A DNA stretch of 33,622 bases from an uncultured Cellvibrio sp. (GTDB lineage: Bacteria > Pseudomonadota > Gammaproteobacteria > Pseudomonadales > Cellvibrionaceae), in the NCBI GenBank assembly GCA_946481735.1, contig CAMLOU010000032.1, forward strand, positions 1-33,622. The letters run 5' to 3'. Of this stretch, positions 23,652 to 33,622 are shown in pieces. Position 1 is the first letter of the stretch. Each line of letters begins with the position of its first letter. The position numbers and the translations under genes are program-made. The notes beneath the pieces were generated by a model, which did no database searches, was not told the DNA's origin, and saw only the letters and a program-made list of their open reading frames with translations.

Positions 23652-25051
23652 TGGCTCCCCTGACCTTAACGCAGATGGCTCACCTGATGCGTACGTCTCT
23701 GGGTGCAATGCTGCACAACGGTGATGTCAGTTTTTCCCGCGTCACTACCGACACTCGTCAGCTGCAAGCGGGTGACCTGTTTGTTGCGCTGCGCGGAGAG
23801 CGTTTTGACGCGCACGATTTTTTAGCCGATGCGGCGGCCAAAGGTGTATGTGGCCTGGTGGTAGAAAAATTTGATCCCGCCGTTGCACTGCCGCAATTGG
23901 TAGTCAGCAATACCATGCTGGCATTGGGACAAATTGCTGCAGCTAATCGTGCTGCCTTTACCGGGCCGTTGGTTGCAATCACTGGCAGCAGCGGTAAAAC
24001 CACGGTGAAAACCATGCTGACCAGCATCTTGCGCGAATGCGGAGAAGTATTGGCAACCCAGGGTAACCTGAACAATCACATTGGGGTGCCATTGACGTTA
24101 TTGCAACTGGAACCCAAGCACGAGTACGCCGTTATTGAGATGGGTGCCAGTGGCCTCGGTGAGATCGCTTATTTATGTTCGCTAGCGTCACCGTCCATTG
24201 CCATGGTCAACAATGTTATGCCGGCCCACATTGCAGGCTTCGGCTCCATTGATAACGTGGCCATTGCCAAAGGCGAAATTTACCAGGGCTTGATTGCCAA
24301 TGGTGCGGCGATTGTGAATCTGGATGATCGCTACGCCGCGCAATGGTTGGCACAACTGACTGATAAAAATACGATCAAGGTGTCGCTCCAGAGTGAATCT
24401 GCTGATTGCTTTGCCCGCGACATTCATATCACCGCCGACGGCGTGACCTTTACGCTAGTTATTCGGCAGGACGCCATGTCAGTGCAACTTAATTCCCTGG
24501 GCGAGCACAGCATCCGCAATGCCTTGATGGCTGCCGCCTGTGCCTGGGCGGCCGGTGCCAACATTCAACAAATTCGTAATGGCTTGCAAAAGTTCACCCC
24601 GGTCGTTGGTCGCATGACTCGCCAGGCTGGGCTCAAGGGCATGCAAGTCATTGATGACAGTTACAACGCAAATCCGGGTTCGGTGCGCGCAGCGATAGAT
24701 GTACTGGCTGCGCAAGAGGGAACTCGTGTGCTGGTGTTAGGTGATATGGCGGAGCTGGGCGGTGACGCTGAGCAATTGCATGCCGATCTCGGTGCTTACG
24801 CGCGTGCGCGCGGCATCAATAAATTGCTGACGGTGGGAGTGTTAAGCCGACGGGCCAGTGAGGCATTTGCCAGTGCCGGAGCGGCTGCGGATGCGCAACA
24901 TTTTGAAGACCAACAAACGCTGATTTATGCCCTGGCTTCAATGGCAAACAAAAAAATGACTGTGCTGATCAAAGGCTCTCGCAGTGCCAAGACAGATTTA
25001 ATCGTGCGCGCCTTGTGCGATTCATCAACTTCCACCGGAGAATCACACTGA
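23648..25051 (+). CDS. murF: UDP-MurNAc-tripeptide:D-Ala-D-Ala ligase MurF
   Basis: The 467-residue ligase adds the D-Ala-D-Ala dipeptide made by DdlB. It shows a [18 protein letters not shown]-domain, the P-loop [13 protein letters not shown] (about 115-127), [11 protein letters not shown], and [15 protein letters not shown] in the C-domain. ATG 23648 overlaps the murE stop in an ATGA junction; ATG 23651 follows directly. The stop at 25049-25051 overlaps the mraY start by one base. Confidence 0.97.
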   Translation: MMAPLTLTQMAHLMRTSLGAMLHNGDVSFSRVTTDTRQLQAGDLFVALRGERFDAHDFLADAAAKGVCGLVVEKFDPAVALPQLVVSNTMLALGQIAAANRAAFTGPLVAITGSSGKTTVKTMLTSILRECGEVLATQGNLNNHIGVPLTLLQLEPKHEYAVIEMGASGLGEIAYLCSLASPSIAMVNNVMPAHIAGFGSIDNVAIAKGEIYQGLIANGAAIVNLDDRYAAQWLAQLTDKNTIKVSLQSESADCFARDIHITADGVTFTLVIRQDAMSVQLNSLGEHSIRNALMAAACAWAAGANIQQIRNGLQKFTPVVGRMTRQAGLKGMQVIDDSYNANPGSVRAAIDVLAAQEGTRVLVLGDMAELGGDAEQLHADLGAYARARGINKLLTVGVLSRRASEAFASAGAAADAQHFEDQQTLIYALASMANKKMTVLIKGSRSAKTDLIVRALCDSSTSTGESH

Positions 25052-26133
25052 TGCTGTATTGGCTCGCAGAATACTTACAAGAATACGTGCGCAGTTTTGC
25101 AGTGTTTCAATACCTTACCCTGCGCGCGATCCTGGGCGTTTTGACCGCTTTGGGTATTTCGCTGTTACTCGGCCCCTGGGTAATTAAACGATTAAATGCC
25201 ATGCGTATCGGACAAGCCGTGCGCACCGATGGTCCGCAGTCGCATTTAAGTAAGTCCGGCACCCCGACGATGGGCGGTGCTTTGATCCTGACGGCGATTT
25301 TTATCAGTGCGTTGCTGTGGTCGGATTTAAGTAATCGATATGTGTGGGTGGTCATCATCGTCACCGCCATCTTCGGTGCCGTGGGTTGGGTAGATGATTA
25401 TCGCAAAGTCGCCAAACGTGACAGCCGTGGATTACCCGCGCGGTGGAAATATCTATGGCAATCCATCGCCGGTTTTGGTGCAGCAGTCTTTTTGTTCTAC
25501 ACCGCCACCAGTCCGGTTGAAACACAATTGTTTATTCCGTTCTTCAAGAACGTCGCCATTGATCTTGGGTTGTTTTACATCGTGTTGACCTACTTTGTGA
25601 TTGTGGGCTCAAGCAATGCGGTGAACCTGACCGATGGTCTCGACGGTCTGGCTATCATGCCAACGGTTATGGTGGCAGCAGCGCTGGGCGTGATTGCGTA
25701 TCTGGCGGGTAACATCAAATTTGCGCAATACCTGCAAATTGCCTATGTGGCCGGTGCGGGTGAATTGGTGGTGTTCTGTTGTGCATTGGTCGGCGCGGGT
25801 TTGGGATTTCTGTGGTTCAACACCTATCCCGCACAGGTATTTATGGGTGATGTGGGCGCACTGGCATTAGGCGCTGCCTTGGGTGTGATTGCGGTGGTCA
25901 TTCGTCACGAGATTGTGCTGTTCATTATGGGCGGTATCTTCGTATTGGAAACCGTCTCGGTCATTTTGCAGGTGGCGTCATTCAAATTGACGGGCCGTCG
26001 CATCTTTCGTATGGCACCTATCCACCACCATTTTGAATTAAAAGGCTGGCCTGAGCCGCGCGTTATTGTTCGTTTCTGGATCATCACCGTGATCCTGGTG
26101 TTGATCGGTCTGGCGACCTTAAAACTGCGTTAA
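25051..26133 (+). CDS. mraY: Phospho-MurNAc-pentapeptide transferase MraY
   Basis: The 360-residue enzyme (the same length as in E. coli) makes lipid I on the inner membrane from UDP-MurNAc-pentapeptide and undecaprenyl phosphate. About ten transmembrane helices are evident. Active-site motifs include [33 protein letters not shown] and [10 protein letters not shown] chose ATG 25051 ([12 protein letters not shown]), which matches E. coli MLVWLAEHL, rather than a longer frame beginning at 25015 within murF. A 28-base gap follows before murD. Confidence 0.97.
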   Translation: MLYWLAEYLQEYVRSFAVFQYLTLRAILGVLTALGISLLLGPWVIKRLNAMRIGQAVRTDGPQSHLSKSGTPTMGGALILTAIFISALLWSDLSNRYVWVVIIVTAIFGAVGWVDDYRKVAKRDSRGLPARWKYLWQSIAGFGAAVFLFYTATSPVETQLFIPFFKNVAIDLGLFYIVLTYFVIVGSSNAVNLTDGLDGLAIMPTVMVAAALGVIAYLAGNIKFAQYLQIAYVAGAGELVVFCCALVGAGLGFLWFNTYPAQVFMGDVGALALGAALGVIAVVIRHEIVLFIMGGIFVLETVSVILQVASFKLTGRRIFRMAPIHHHFELKGWPEPRVIVRFWIITVILVLIGLATLKLR

Positions 26134-26161
26134 TGAAAGTAGGCTTACAAGAGAATTCACT

Positions 26162-27508
26162 GTGACTCAAATGATTGCCACAAGCAAAGTCAAAGCCATC
26201 ATCGGCACCGGTGTAACCGGACTGTCGGTGGCTCGCTTTTTGGCCAGGCAAGGGCAGGCATTTGTATTGTTGGATACGCGCGCGCAACCACCGAATCTGG
26301 CGCAGATTAAGAAAGAATTTCCGCAGGTTCTGGTCGAGACGGGTGAACTGAAAACCGAAACCTTACTGCTTGCGGATGAAATTATTGCCAGCCCTGGCGT
26401 TGCGGTGGCGACACCGGCGATTGCCGAAGCCAGGGCCGCAGGCATTCCGGTGGTGGGTGATATTGAATTGTTTGTGCGTTACGCGCGCGCACCCATCGTG
26501 GCGATTACCGGCTCCAATGCCAAAAGCACGGTGACTACCCTGGTCGGTGAAATGGCTGCTCAATCCGGACTGAAAGTTGCTGTGGGCGGCAACCTGGGTA
26601 CGCCAGCGCTGGATTTATTAAATGATGATATTGAGTTGTATGTAATGGAACTCTCCAGTTTTCAACTGGAAACCGTGACCAAACTCAATGCCAAAGTGGC
26701 CACAATTTTAAACATCAGTGCAGATCATCTGGACCGTTATCCCAACATGCAGGCCTACCATGCTGCGAAATTGCGCGTGTATTTTGGTGCGCAAAACATT
26801 GTGGTTAACCGCAACGATGTTTTGACTCATCCACCGCTGGCAAGCGGTGTAAAGCCGATCACCTTTGGTGGCGGTGCAGAGTTCAATAACTTCGGGATTA
26901 TTCAGGAACAAGGCGAAGATTTCCTGGCATGGCAATTCCAGCCGTTGATGCCCACAAGTCAATTGAAAATCCGTGGCAAGCACAATGTGGATAACGCACT
27001 CGCCGCACTTGCACTGGGGCATGCAGCGGGTTTGCCGTTACCGGCCATGCTTGAAACATTGAAACATTTTTCCGGTTTGCCTCACCGGTGTGAGTGGGTT
27101 ACCGCGATCAAGGGCGTGGAGTTTTTTAACGATTCCAAGGGCACTAATATCGGCGCAACGGTGGCCGCCATTAAAGGTCTCGCCCGTCCGCCAGCGAAAC
27201 TGGTGTTGATTGCCGGTGGGGATGGTAAAGGCGCGGATTTTACCGAGCTGGCGCCGGCCATTGATGATCAGGTTCGTGCGGTTGTATTGATTGGCCGCGA
27301 TGCGCCACAGATAGCCGCCGCCATTGAAGGAAAATGCAAGGTGACCTTTGCGACCAGCATGATGGATGCTGTGAGCAAAGCCTATGAGCAAGCACATGCG
27401 GGTGATGCTGTGTTGCTCTCACCTGCCTGTGCAAGCTTCGATATGTTTAAAAATTATGTGGATCGCGGCCAACAGTTCTGCGCAGCAGTGCGGGAGTTGA
27501 CACCATGA
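26162..27508 (+). CDS. murD: UDP-MurNAc-L-Ala:D-glutamate ligase MurD
   Basis: The 448-residue ligase adds D-Glu to UDP-MurNAc-L-Ala. It shows [17 protein letters not shown] (nucleotide fold), [18 protein letters not shown] (P-loop), [21 protein letters not shown], and FNDSKGTN. The P-loop is NAKST where E. coli has NGKST; I recall the same Ala in Pseudomonas MurD, so I read it as lineage-typical. GTG 26162 follows an AAGAGAA Shine-Dalgarno; ATG 26171 is an alternative. It starts after the only long break in the mur block and its stop overlaps ftsW. Confidence 0.96.
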   Translation: MTQMIATSKVKAIIGTGVTGLSVARFLARQGQAFVLLDTRAQPPNLAQIKKEFPQVLVETGELKTETLLLADEIIASPGVAVATPAIAEARAAGIPVVGDIELFVRYARAPIVAITGSNAKSTVTTLVGEMAAQSGLKVAVGGNLGTPALDLLNDDIELYVMELSSFQLETVTKLNAKVATILNISADHLDRYPNMQAYHAAKLRVYFGAQNIVVNRNDVLTHPPLASGVKPITFGGGAEFNNFGIIQEQGEDFLAWQFQPLMPTSQLKIRGKHNVDNALAALALGHAAGLPLPAMLETLKHFSGLPHRCEWVTAIKGVEFFNDSKGTNIGATVAAIKGLARPPAKLVLIAGGDGKGADFTELAPAIDDQVRAVVLIGRDAPQIAAAIEGKCKVTFATSMMDAVSKAYEQAHAGDAVLLSPACASFDMFKNYVDRGQQFCAAVRELTP

Positions 27509-28713
27509 TGACCACCACCCGCACTGACCTGCCATTTAATCAGCGCGTTGACTGGACGCTGTTGAGTTTGTGGCTGGTGTTGATGTCCATCGGGCTGGTG
27601 ATGGTTGCATCGGCTTCCGTGGCATTCGCGGCAGCCAATTATGGTGATGCCTGGTATTTCGCCAAACGTCACGGTGTGTATATGGTCATGGGTGCCACCC
27701 TTGCCATGGTGGTCGTGAGTATTCCCATGAGCGTCTGGCAGCGTTATGCCGGCTACTTTTTATTATTCACGTTGCTACTGCTGGTGATTGTGTTGATTCC
27801 CGGTATCGGTAAAAAAGTGAACGGCAGCCAACGTTGGTTAAGCCTGGGCATTATTTCTGTGCAGGTATCGGAGATCGCCAAATTCTGCGCCGTCGTTTTT
27901 TTTGCCAGCTTTTTTGCACGGCGCTACCACGAACTGCATTTTGGTTGGCAGGGTTTTTTAAAGCCATTGCTGGTGGTGGGATTGTTTGTCGTGCTGCTTT
28001 TGCTCGAACCGGATTTTGGTAGCTCGGTGGTGTTGAGTGCAACGGTGTTTGCCATGATGTTTATTGCCGGCGTACGTATGTGGCATTTTCTGTTGTTGAT
28101 TGGTTTGGGGGTTGCAAGCCTGGGGGCCGTGGCCGTGTTCTCGCCTTACCGTATGCAACGGTTGATTACCTTTTTGGATCCGTGGGCAGACCAATTTAAT
28201 ACGGGATATCAGCTAACCCAGTCGTTGATTGGTTTTGGGCGCGGTGAATGGTTCGGTTTGGGATTGGGCAATAGTTTGCAGAAATTATTCTTCCTGCCGG
28301 AAGCGCATACCGATTTCATCTTTGCCATCATCGCCGAGGAATTCGGATTGGTGGGGGCAACGGTCATTATTGGATTGTTTGTGGCCTTGATCCTGAGGGT
28401 TTTCACCATTGCAAAAAATAACCTGGCCGTAGGTAAAGCTTTCGCTGCCTTTGCTGCTTTCGGCGTGGCGATTCTGTTTTCGTTTCAGGTATTTATCAAT
28501 GTCGGTGTTGCCTCGGGTTTATTGCCGACCAAAGGATTAACTCTGCCATTTATCAGTTACGGCGGCAGTAGTTTGCTTGTCAGTTGCGTGTTGCTGGCAT
28601 TTGTCATGCGCATTGAGTGGGAAGTGCGTGGCGTCAGCTCGATTTATATTCCGCCGGCACGCCCCCTGCGCGCTGCGGTTCGCCCACCACCGATAATGCC
28701 GGAGGCGGTATGA
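27505..28713 (+). CDS. ftsW: Peptidoglycan glycosyltransferase FtsW (SEDS family)
   Basis: The 402-residue protein has about ten transmembrane helices and SEDS landmarks: [14 protein letters not shown] (loop after TM4), [27 protein letters not shown] and [14 protein letters not shown]. With FtsI it is the septal lipid II polymerase. ATG 27505 overlaps the murD stop; ATG 27508 is the next codon. The C-terminal tail is short and Pro-rich ([11 protein letters not shown]). The stop overlaps the murG start by 4 bases. Confidence 0.97.
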   Translation: MMTTTRTDLPFNQRVDWTLLSLWLVLMSIGLVMVASASVAFAAANYGDAWYFAKRHGVYMVMGATLAMVVVSIPMSVWQRYAGYFLLFTLLLLVIVLIPGIGKKVNGSQRWLSLGIISVQVSEIAKFCAVVFFASFFARRYHELHFGWQGFLKPLLVVGLFVVLLLLEPDFGSSVVLSATVFAMMFIAGVRMWHFLLLIGLGVASLGAVAVFSPYRMQRLITFLDPWADQFNTGYQLTQSLIGFGRGEWFGLGLGNSLQKLFFLPEAHTDFIFAIIAEEFGLVGATVIIGLFVALILRVFTIAKNNLAVGKAFAAFAAFGVAILFSFQVFINVGVASGLLPTKGLTLPFISYGGSSLLVSCVLLAFVMRIEWEVRGVSSIYIPPARPLRAAVRPPPIMPEAV

Positions 28714-29793
28714 CGAACGCGCAATCGCTTAAGGTAATGATTATGGCCGGCGGTACTGGCGGGCATGTTTTTCCCGCGCTGGCTGTTGCCGATGTATTGC
28801 GGCAAGCCGGAGCCCAGTTGATGTGGCTCGGTACAGGGCGCGGCATAGAAAACCGTTTGGTGCCGGCGGCAAATATTCCGCTGCATTTGATTCGTGTAGA
28901 AGGTGTGCGCGGGCGTGGATTTTCCGGATTAATCAAGGCGCCGTTTTTGGTGGGTTATGCCATTGCTCAAGCCATCGGTATCTTGCGGCGTGAACAACCT
29001 GATGTGGTGGTGGGCTTCGGTGGTTTTGCATCGGGACCGGGTGGTGTTGCTGCGCGTGTATTAGGAAAACCGCTGGTTATCCACGAGCAGAATGCCATTG
29101 CCGGTACCACCAATCGTTTGCTTGCACGTATTGCAACGCGTGTGCTGTCTGCTTTTAATGGCGCGTTTGCACAGGCGCAAGTGGTCGGTAATCCAGTGCG
29201 CACCGCGATTGCCGCGCTACCGGCACCGGCAGTCCGCTATGGCGAACGTCGTGCACAGAAAGCAAAGCTGCATGTGTTGGTGTTGGGGGGCAGTCTGGGT
29301 GCGAAAGCCATCAATGAATTGGTGCCGGAAGCGCTTGCGCAATTGCCGGTAGAGTCGCGCCCGGATGTGTGGCATCAAGCAGGAAAAGATCATTCGCAAA
29401 CCACAGCGGTGCTGTACGAACAACAGCGGGTGACCGCCAGGGTAGATGCTTTTATTGATGATATGGCCGCTGCTTATGGTTGGGCGGATGTGATCGTTTG
29501 TCGTGCGGGTGCGTTAACAGTGTCTGAACTGATGACGGCGGGTGTTGCAGCTATTTTAATTCCCTTGCCATCAGCGATTGATGATCACCAAACCCAGAAC
29601 GCGGCGATCTTGAGTCGTGCGGGTGCAGGCACATCGGTGGCCCAGCGCGAATTGACACCAGCGAAATTGGCCGCGCTCTTGATGATGCACATCAATGAAC
29701 CGGAACAAAGTATGAACATGGCTGAGAAAGCGCGCCTGCTTGCGTTGCCCAATGCAGCAGAGACGGTCGCGAATATATGTGTGGAGGTGGCGC

Positions 29794-29801
<8 letters not shown>
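28710..29801 (+). CDS. murG: UDP-GlcNAc:lipid I N-acetylglucosaminyltransferase MurG
   Basis: The 363-residue peripheral enzyme converts lipid I to lipid II. The GT-B fold shows [16 protein letters not shown] (G-loop 1), [42 protein letters not shown] (second G-loop region) and [16 protein letters not shown] chose ATG 28710 ([10 protein letters not shown]), giving an ATGA overlap with ftsW, over a frame beginning at 28617 inside ftsW. Its last 8 bases overlap murC. Confidence 0.96.
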
Positions 29802-32171
<2,370 letters not shown>

Positions 32172-32177
32172 CTCCGT

Positions 32178-33023
32178 ATGAACGACAGCAATGTCAGCGG
32201 CAGGCGGCGCAGTAAACGGGCAGAGGGAATAAATACCAAGGTTCCCAGTTACGGCGGCACACGCCTGGGGGACACGAATGAAAGCCATGCGGGACGCTGG
32301 TTGCGACGTTTGTTGGGACTGTTGTTGATACTCGGTGCGCTGGCGTTAGCGCTTTACTTTGTCGCTGAGCCCGTTGCCGAACTGATTGATCGGCCCTTGG
32401 CGAGCGTGATGGTGGAAGGTGATTTCCGTTACATCAGCAAAGAGCGGGCGATGGAATTAATCAGCGCCGAGATCAATGAAGATTTCTTGCAGCTGGATTT
32501 GATGCGCATGAAGACGGCGCTGGAAAGTGAGCCCTGGATTGAACATGCCGCACTGGCGCGGCGTTGGCCCGATGCGTTGGAAGTGCGCATCACCGAGCAA
32601 CAGCCGATTGCGCGCTGGGGAACAGAAGGTTTTCTGAATCAGCGTGGCGAATTGGTTCGGGTTGGCAATATTGATGCATTGGAAGATTTACCCCTGTTGC
32701 AAGGTAATGCCGCCGATGCTGGCAAGATTATGCAGCAATACCAGGACCTGTCGCAGTTGTTGCGTTCGCGCGGGCTGGAAGTGATTGAACTGAAATGCGA
32801 CAACAAAAAATCCTGGCGCTTGATGTTGAAAGGTGATGTGGAAGTGGCCATTGGCCGGGATCAGGTAATGGAAAAGATGCGTCGTTTTATAACGGTCTAC
32901 GATCAGCATCTGAGCGAAGTCTGGCAGGACGTTACCGCCATTGATGTGCGTTATACAAACGGTGTTGCGGTGCAATGGTCAGCGGATTCAGAAGCAAAAA
33001 AAAATTACATTAAATCGATGTGA
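32178..33023 (+). CDS. ftsQ: Cell division protein FtsQ
   Basis: The 281-residue bitopic protein has a basic cytoplasmic tail (1-40, rich in R, K and S), one transmembrane helix (about 42-64, LRRLLGLLLILGALALALYF), a POTRA domain (about 72-142, LASVMVEGDFRYISKERAM) and the FtsQ beta domain (QPIARWGTEGFLNQRGELV). It links FtsA/FtsZ-ring assembly to FtsLB. It ends about 40 bases before ftsA and starts 6 bases after ddlB. Confidence 0.95.
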   Translation: MNDSNVSGRRRSKRAEGINTKVPSYGGTRLGDTNESHAGRWLRRLLGLLLILGALALALYFVAEPVAELIDRPLASVMVEGDFRYISKERAMELISAEINEDFLQLDLMRMKTALESEPWIEHAALARRWPDALEVRITEQQPIARWGTEGFLNQRGELVRVGNIDALEDLPLLQGNAADAGKIMQQYQDLSQLLRSRGLEVIELKCDNKKSWRLMLKGDVEVAIGRDQVMEKMRRFITVYDQHLSEVWQDVTAIDVRYTNGVAVQWSADSEAKKNYIKSM

Positions 33024-33063
33024 TCATTCAAAGGTTGGAATGATTTAAAAAGAGGTTACGCCA

Positions 33064-33622
33064 ATGGCAAATGCTGGTGACAACAAAATGATTGTTGGCC
33101 TGGATATAGGTACATCCAAGGTGGTGGCGCTTGTGGGAGCCATCACGCCCGAAGGACGCCTGGAAATTGTCGGGATCGGATCACATCGCTCCAGCGGTTT
33201 AAAAAAGGGCGTAGTGGTAAATATTGAATCCACAGTGCTGTCCATCCAGCGCGCCATTGAAGAAGCCGAGCTGATGGCCGGTTGCCAGATTCACTCGGTA
33301 TATGCAGGTATAGCGGGTAGCCATATCCGCAGCCTGAATTCCCACGGCATCGTGGCAATCAAGGATCGCGAAGTGTTTCCGCAGGATCTGGATCGTGTGA
33401 TTGATGCTGCCCAGGCGGTCGCCATTCCGGCGGACCAGAAAATTCTGCACATCCTGCCGCAGGAATTTTTAATCGACGATCAGGATGGCGTGAAAGAGCC
33501 ACTGGGTATGTCTGGCGTGCGCCTGGAAGCGAAAGTGCACCTGGTTACCTGTGCTGTAAACGCCGCGCAAAATATTGAAAAGTGTATTCGTCGCTGCGGT
33601 TTGGAAGTTGAAGATATTATTT
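33064..33622 (+). CDS. ftsA: Cell division protein FtsA, N-terminal part (runs off the right edge)
   Basis: The first 186 residues are present. The actin-like phosphate-1 motif VGLDIGTSKVVALVG (about 10-24) and domain 1A/1C segments GLKKGVVVNIESTVLSIQRA, VYAGIAGSHIRSLNSHG and LHILPQEFLIDDQDGV match FtsA. It anchors FtsZ filaments to the membrane through a C-terminal helix not in this window. ATG 33064 follows AGAGG; an internal ATG at 33088 is an alternative. ftsZ should follow beyond the edge. Confidence 0.95.
   Translation, partial: MANAGDNKMIVGLDIGTSKVVALVGAITPEGRLEIVGIGSHRSSGLKKGVVVNIESTVLSIQRAIEEAELMAGCQIHSVYAGIAGSHIRSLNSHGIVAIKDREVFPQDLDRVIDAAQAVAIPADQKILHILPQEFLIDDQDGVKEPLGMSGVRLEAKVHLVTCAVNAAQNIEKCIRRCGLEVEDII

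Noticed and set aside
26500..26540. MurD P-loop NAKST taken as a damaged active site
   Set aside because: Lys, Ser and Thr are intact and the same Ala is, to my recollection, usual in Pseudomonas MurD.

Overview
The window reads as ordinary chromosomal DNA of a gammaproteobacterium. The gene order rsmI / lpoA-yraN-diaA-dolP, then rnpB, then a canonical mraZ-to-ftsA division and cell-wall (dcw) cluster is typical of the Pseudomonas/Cellvibrio side of the class. A Cellvibrio-like genus is my best guess, from the AlgP-like histone protein, the TonB receptor style and the moderate G+C. That is inference, not proof.

Layout. Positions 1-2211 hold a truncated secreted protein (minus), a cyclic-nucleotide-binding protein without a DNA-binding domain, and a YcgR-type PilZ protein. 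A perfect inverted-repeat terminator separates these from a minus-strand Lys/Ala-rich histone H1-like protein (2288-3142). After an AT-rich gene-free stretch come dinB (Pol IV) under a canonical LexA box and an orphan exbD. A bidirectional terminator then faces minus-strand genes: a YbaK-type editing-domain protein, a class I aminotransferase, a membrane M48 peptidase with lemA, and the dolP/diaA/yraN/lpoA set. rsmI diverges from lpoA. A TonB-dependent receptor (minus) sits between rsmI and rnpB, two genes that are neighbours in Pseudomonas.

From 18457 to the right edge everything is on the plus strand: promoter Pmra, a phased array of GTGG repeats that fits the MraZ operator, then mraZ, rsmH, ftsL, ftsI, murE, murF, mraY, murD, ftsW, murG, murC, ddlB, ftsQ and the start of ftsA. 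Most joins overlap by 1-8 bases, so the cluster looks translationally coupled. Together these genes make UDP-MurNAc-pentapeptide (murC/D/E/F, ddlB), lipid I and II (mraY, murG), and the septal synthase and divisome (ftsW, ftsI, ftsL, ftsQ, ftsA). lpoA upstream is another peptidoglycan-synthesis factor.

I found no mobile element, CRISPR array, tRNA or clear new multi-gene system. The most interesting signals are regulatory or residue-level: the MraZ array starting at the predicted +1 with an in-phase copy just before the start codon; an SSQ in place of the usual SxN motif in FtsI; the receptor gene placed inside a conserved neighbourhood; a possible TerB-like tail on the M48 peptidase; and several unexplained palindromes in intergenic DNA.
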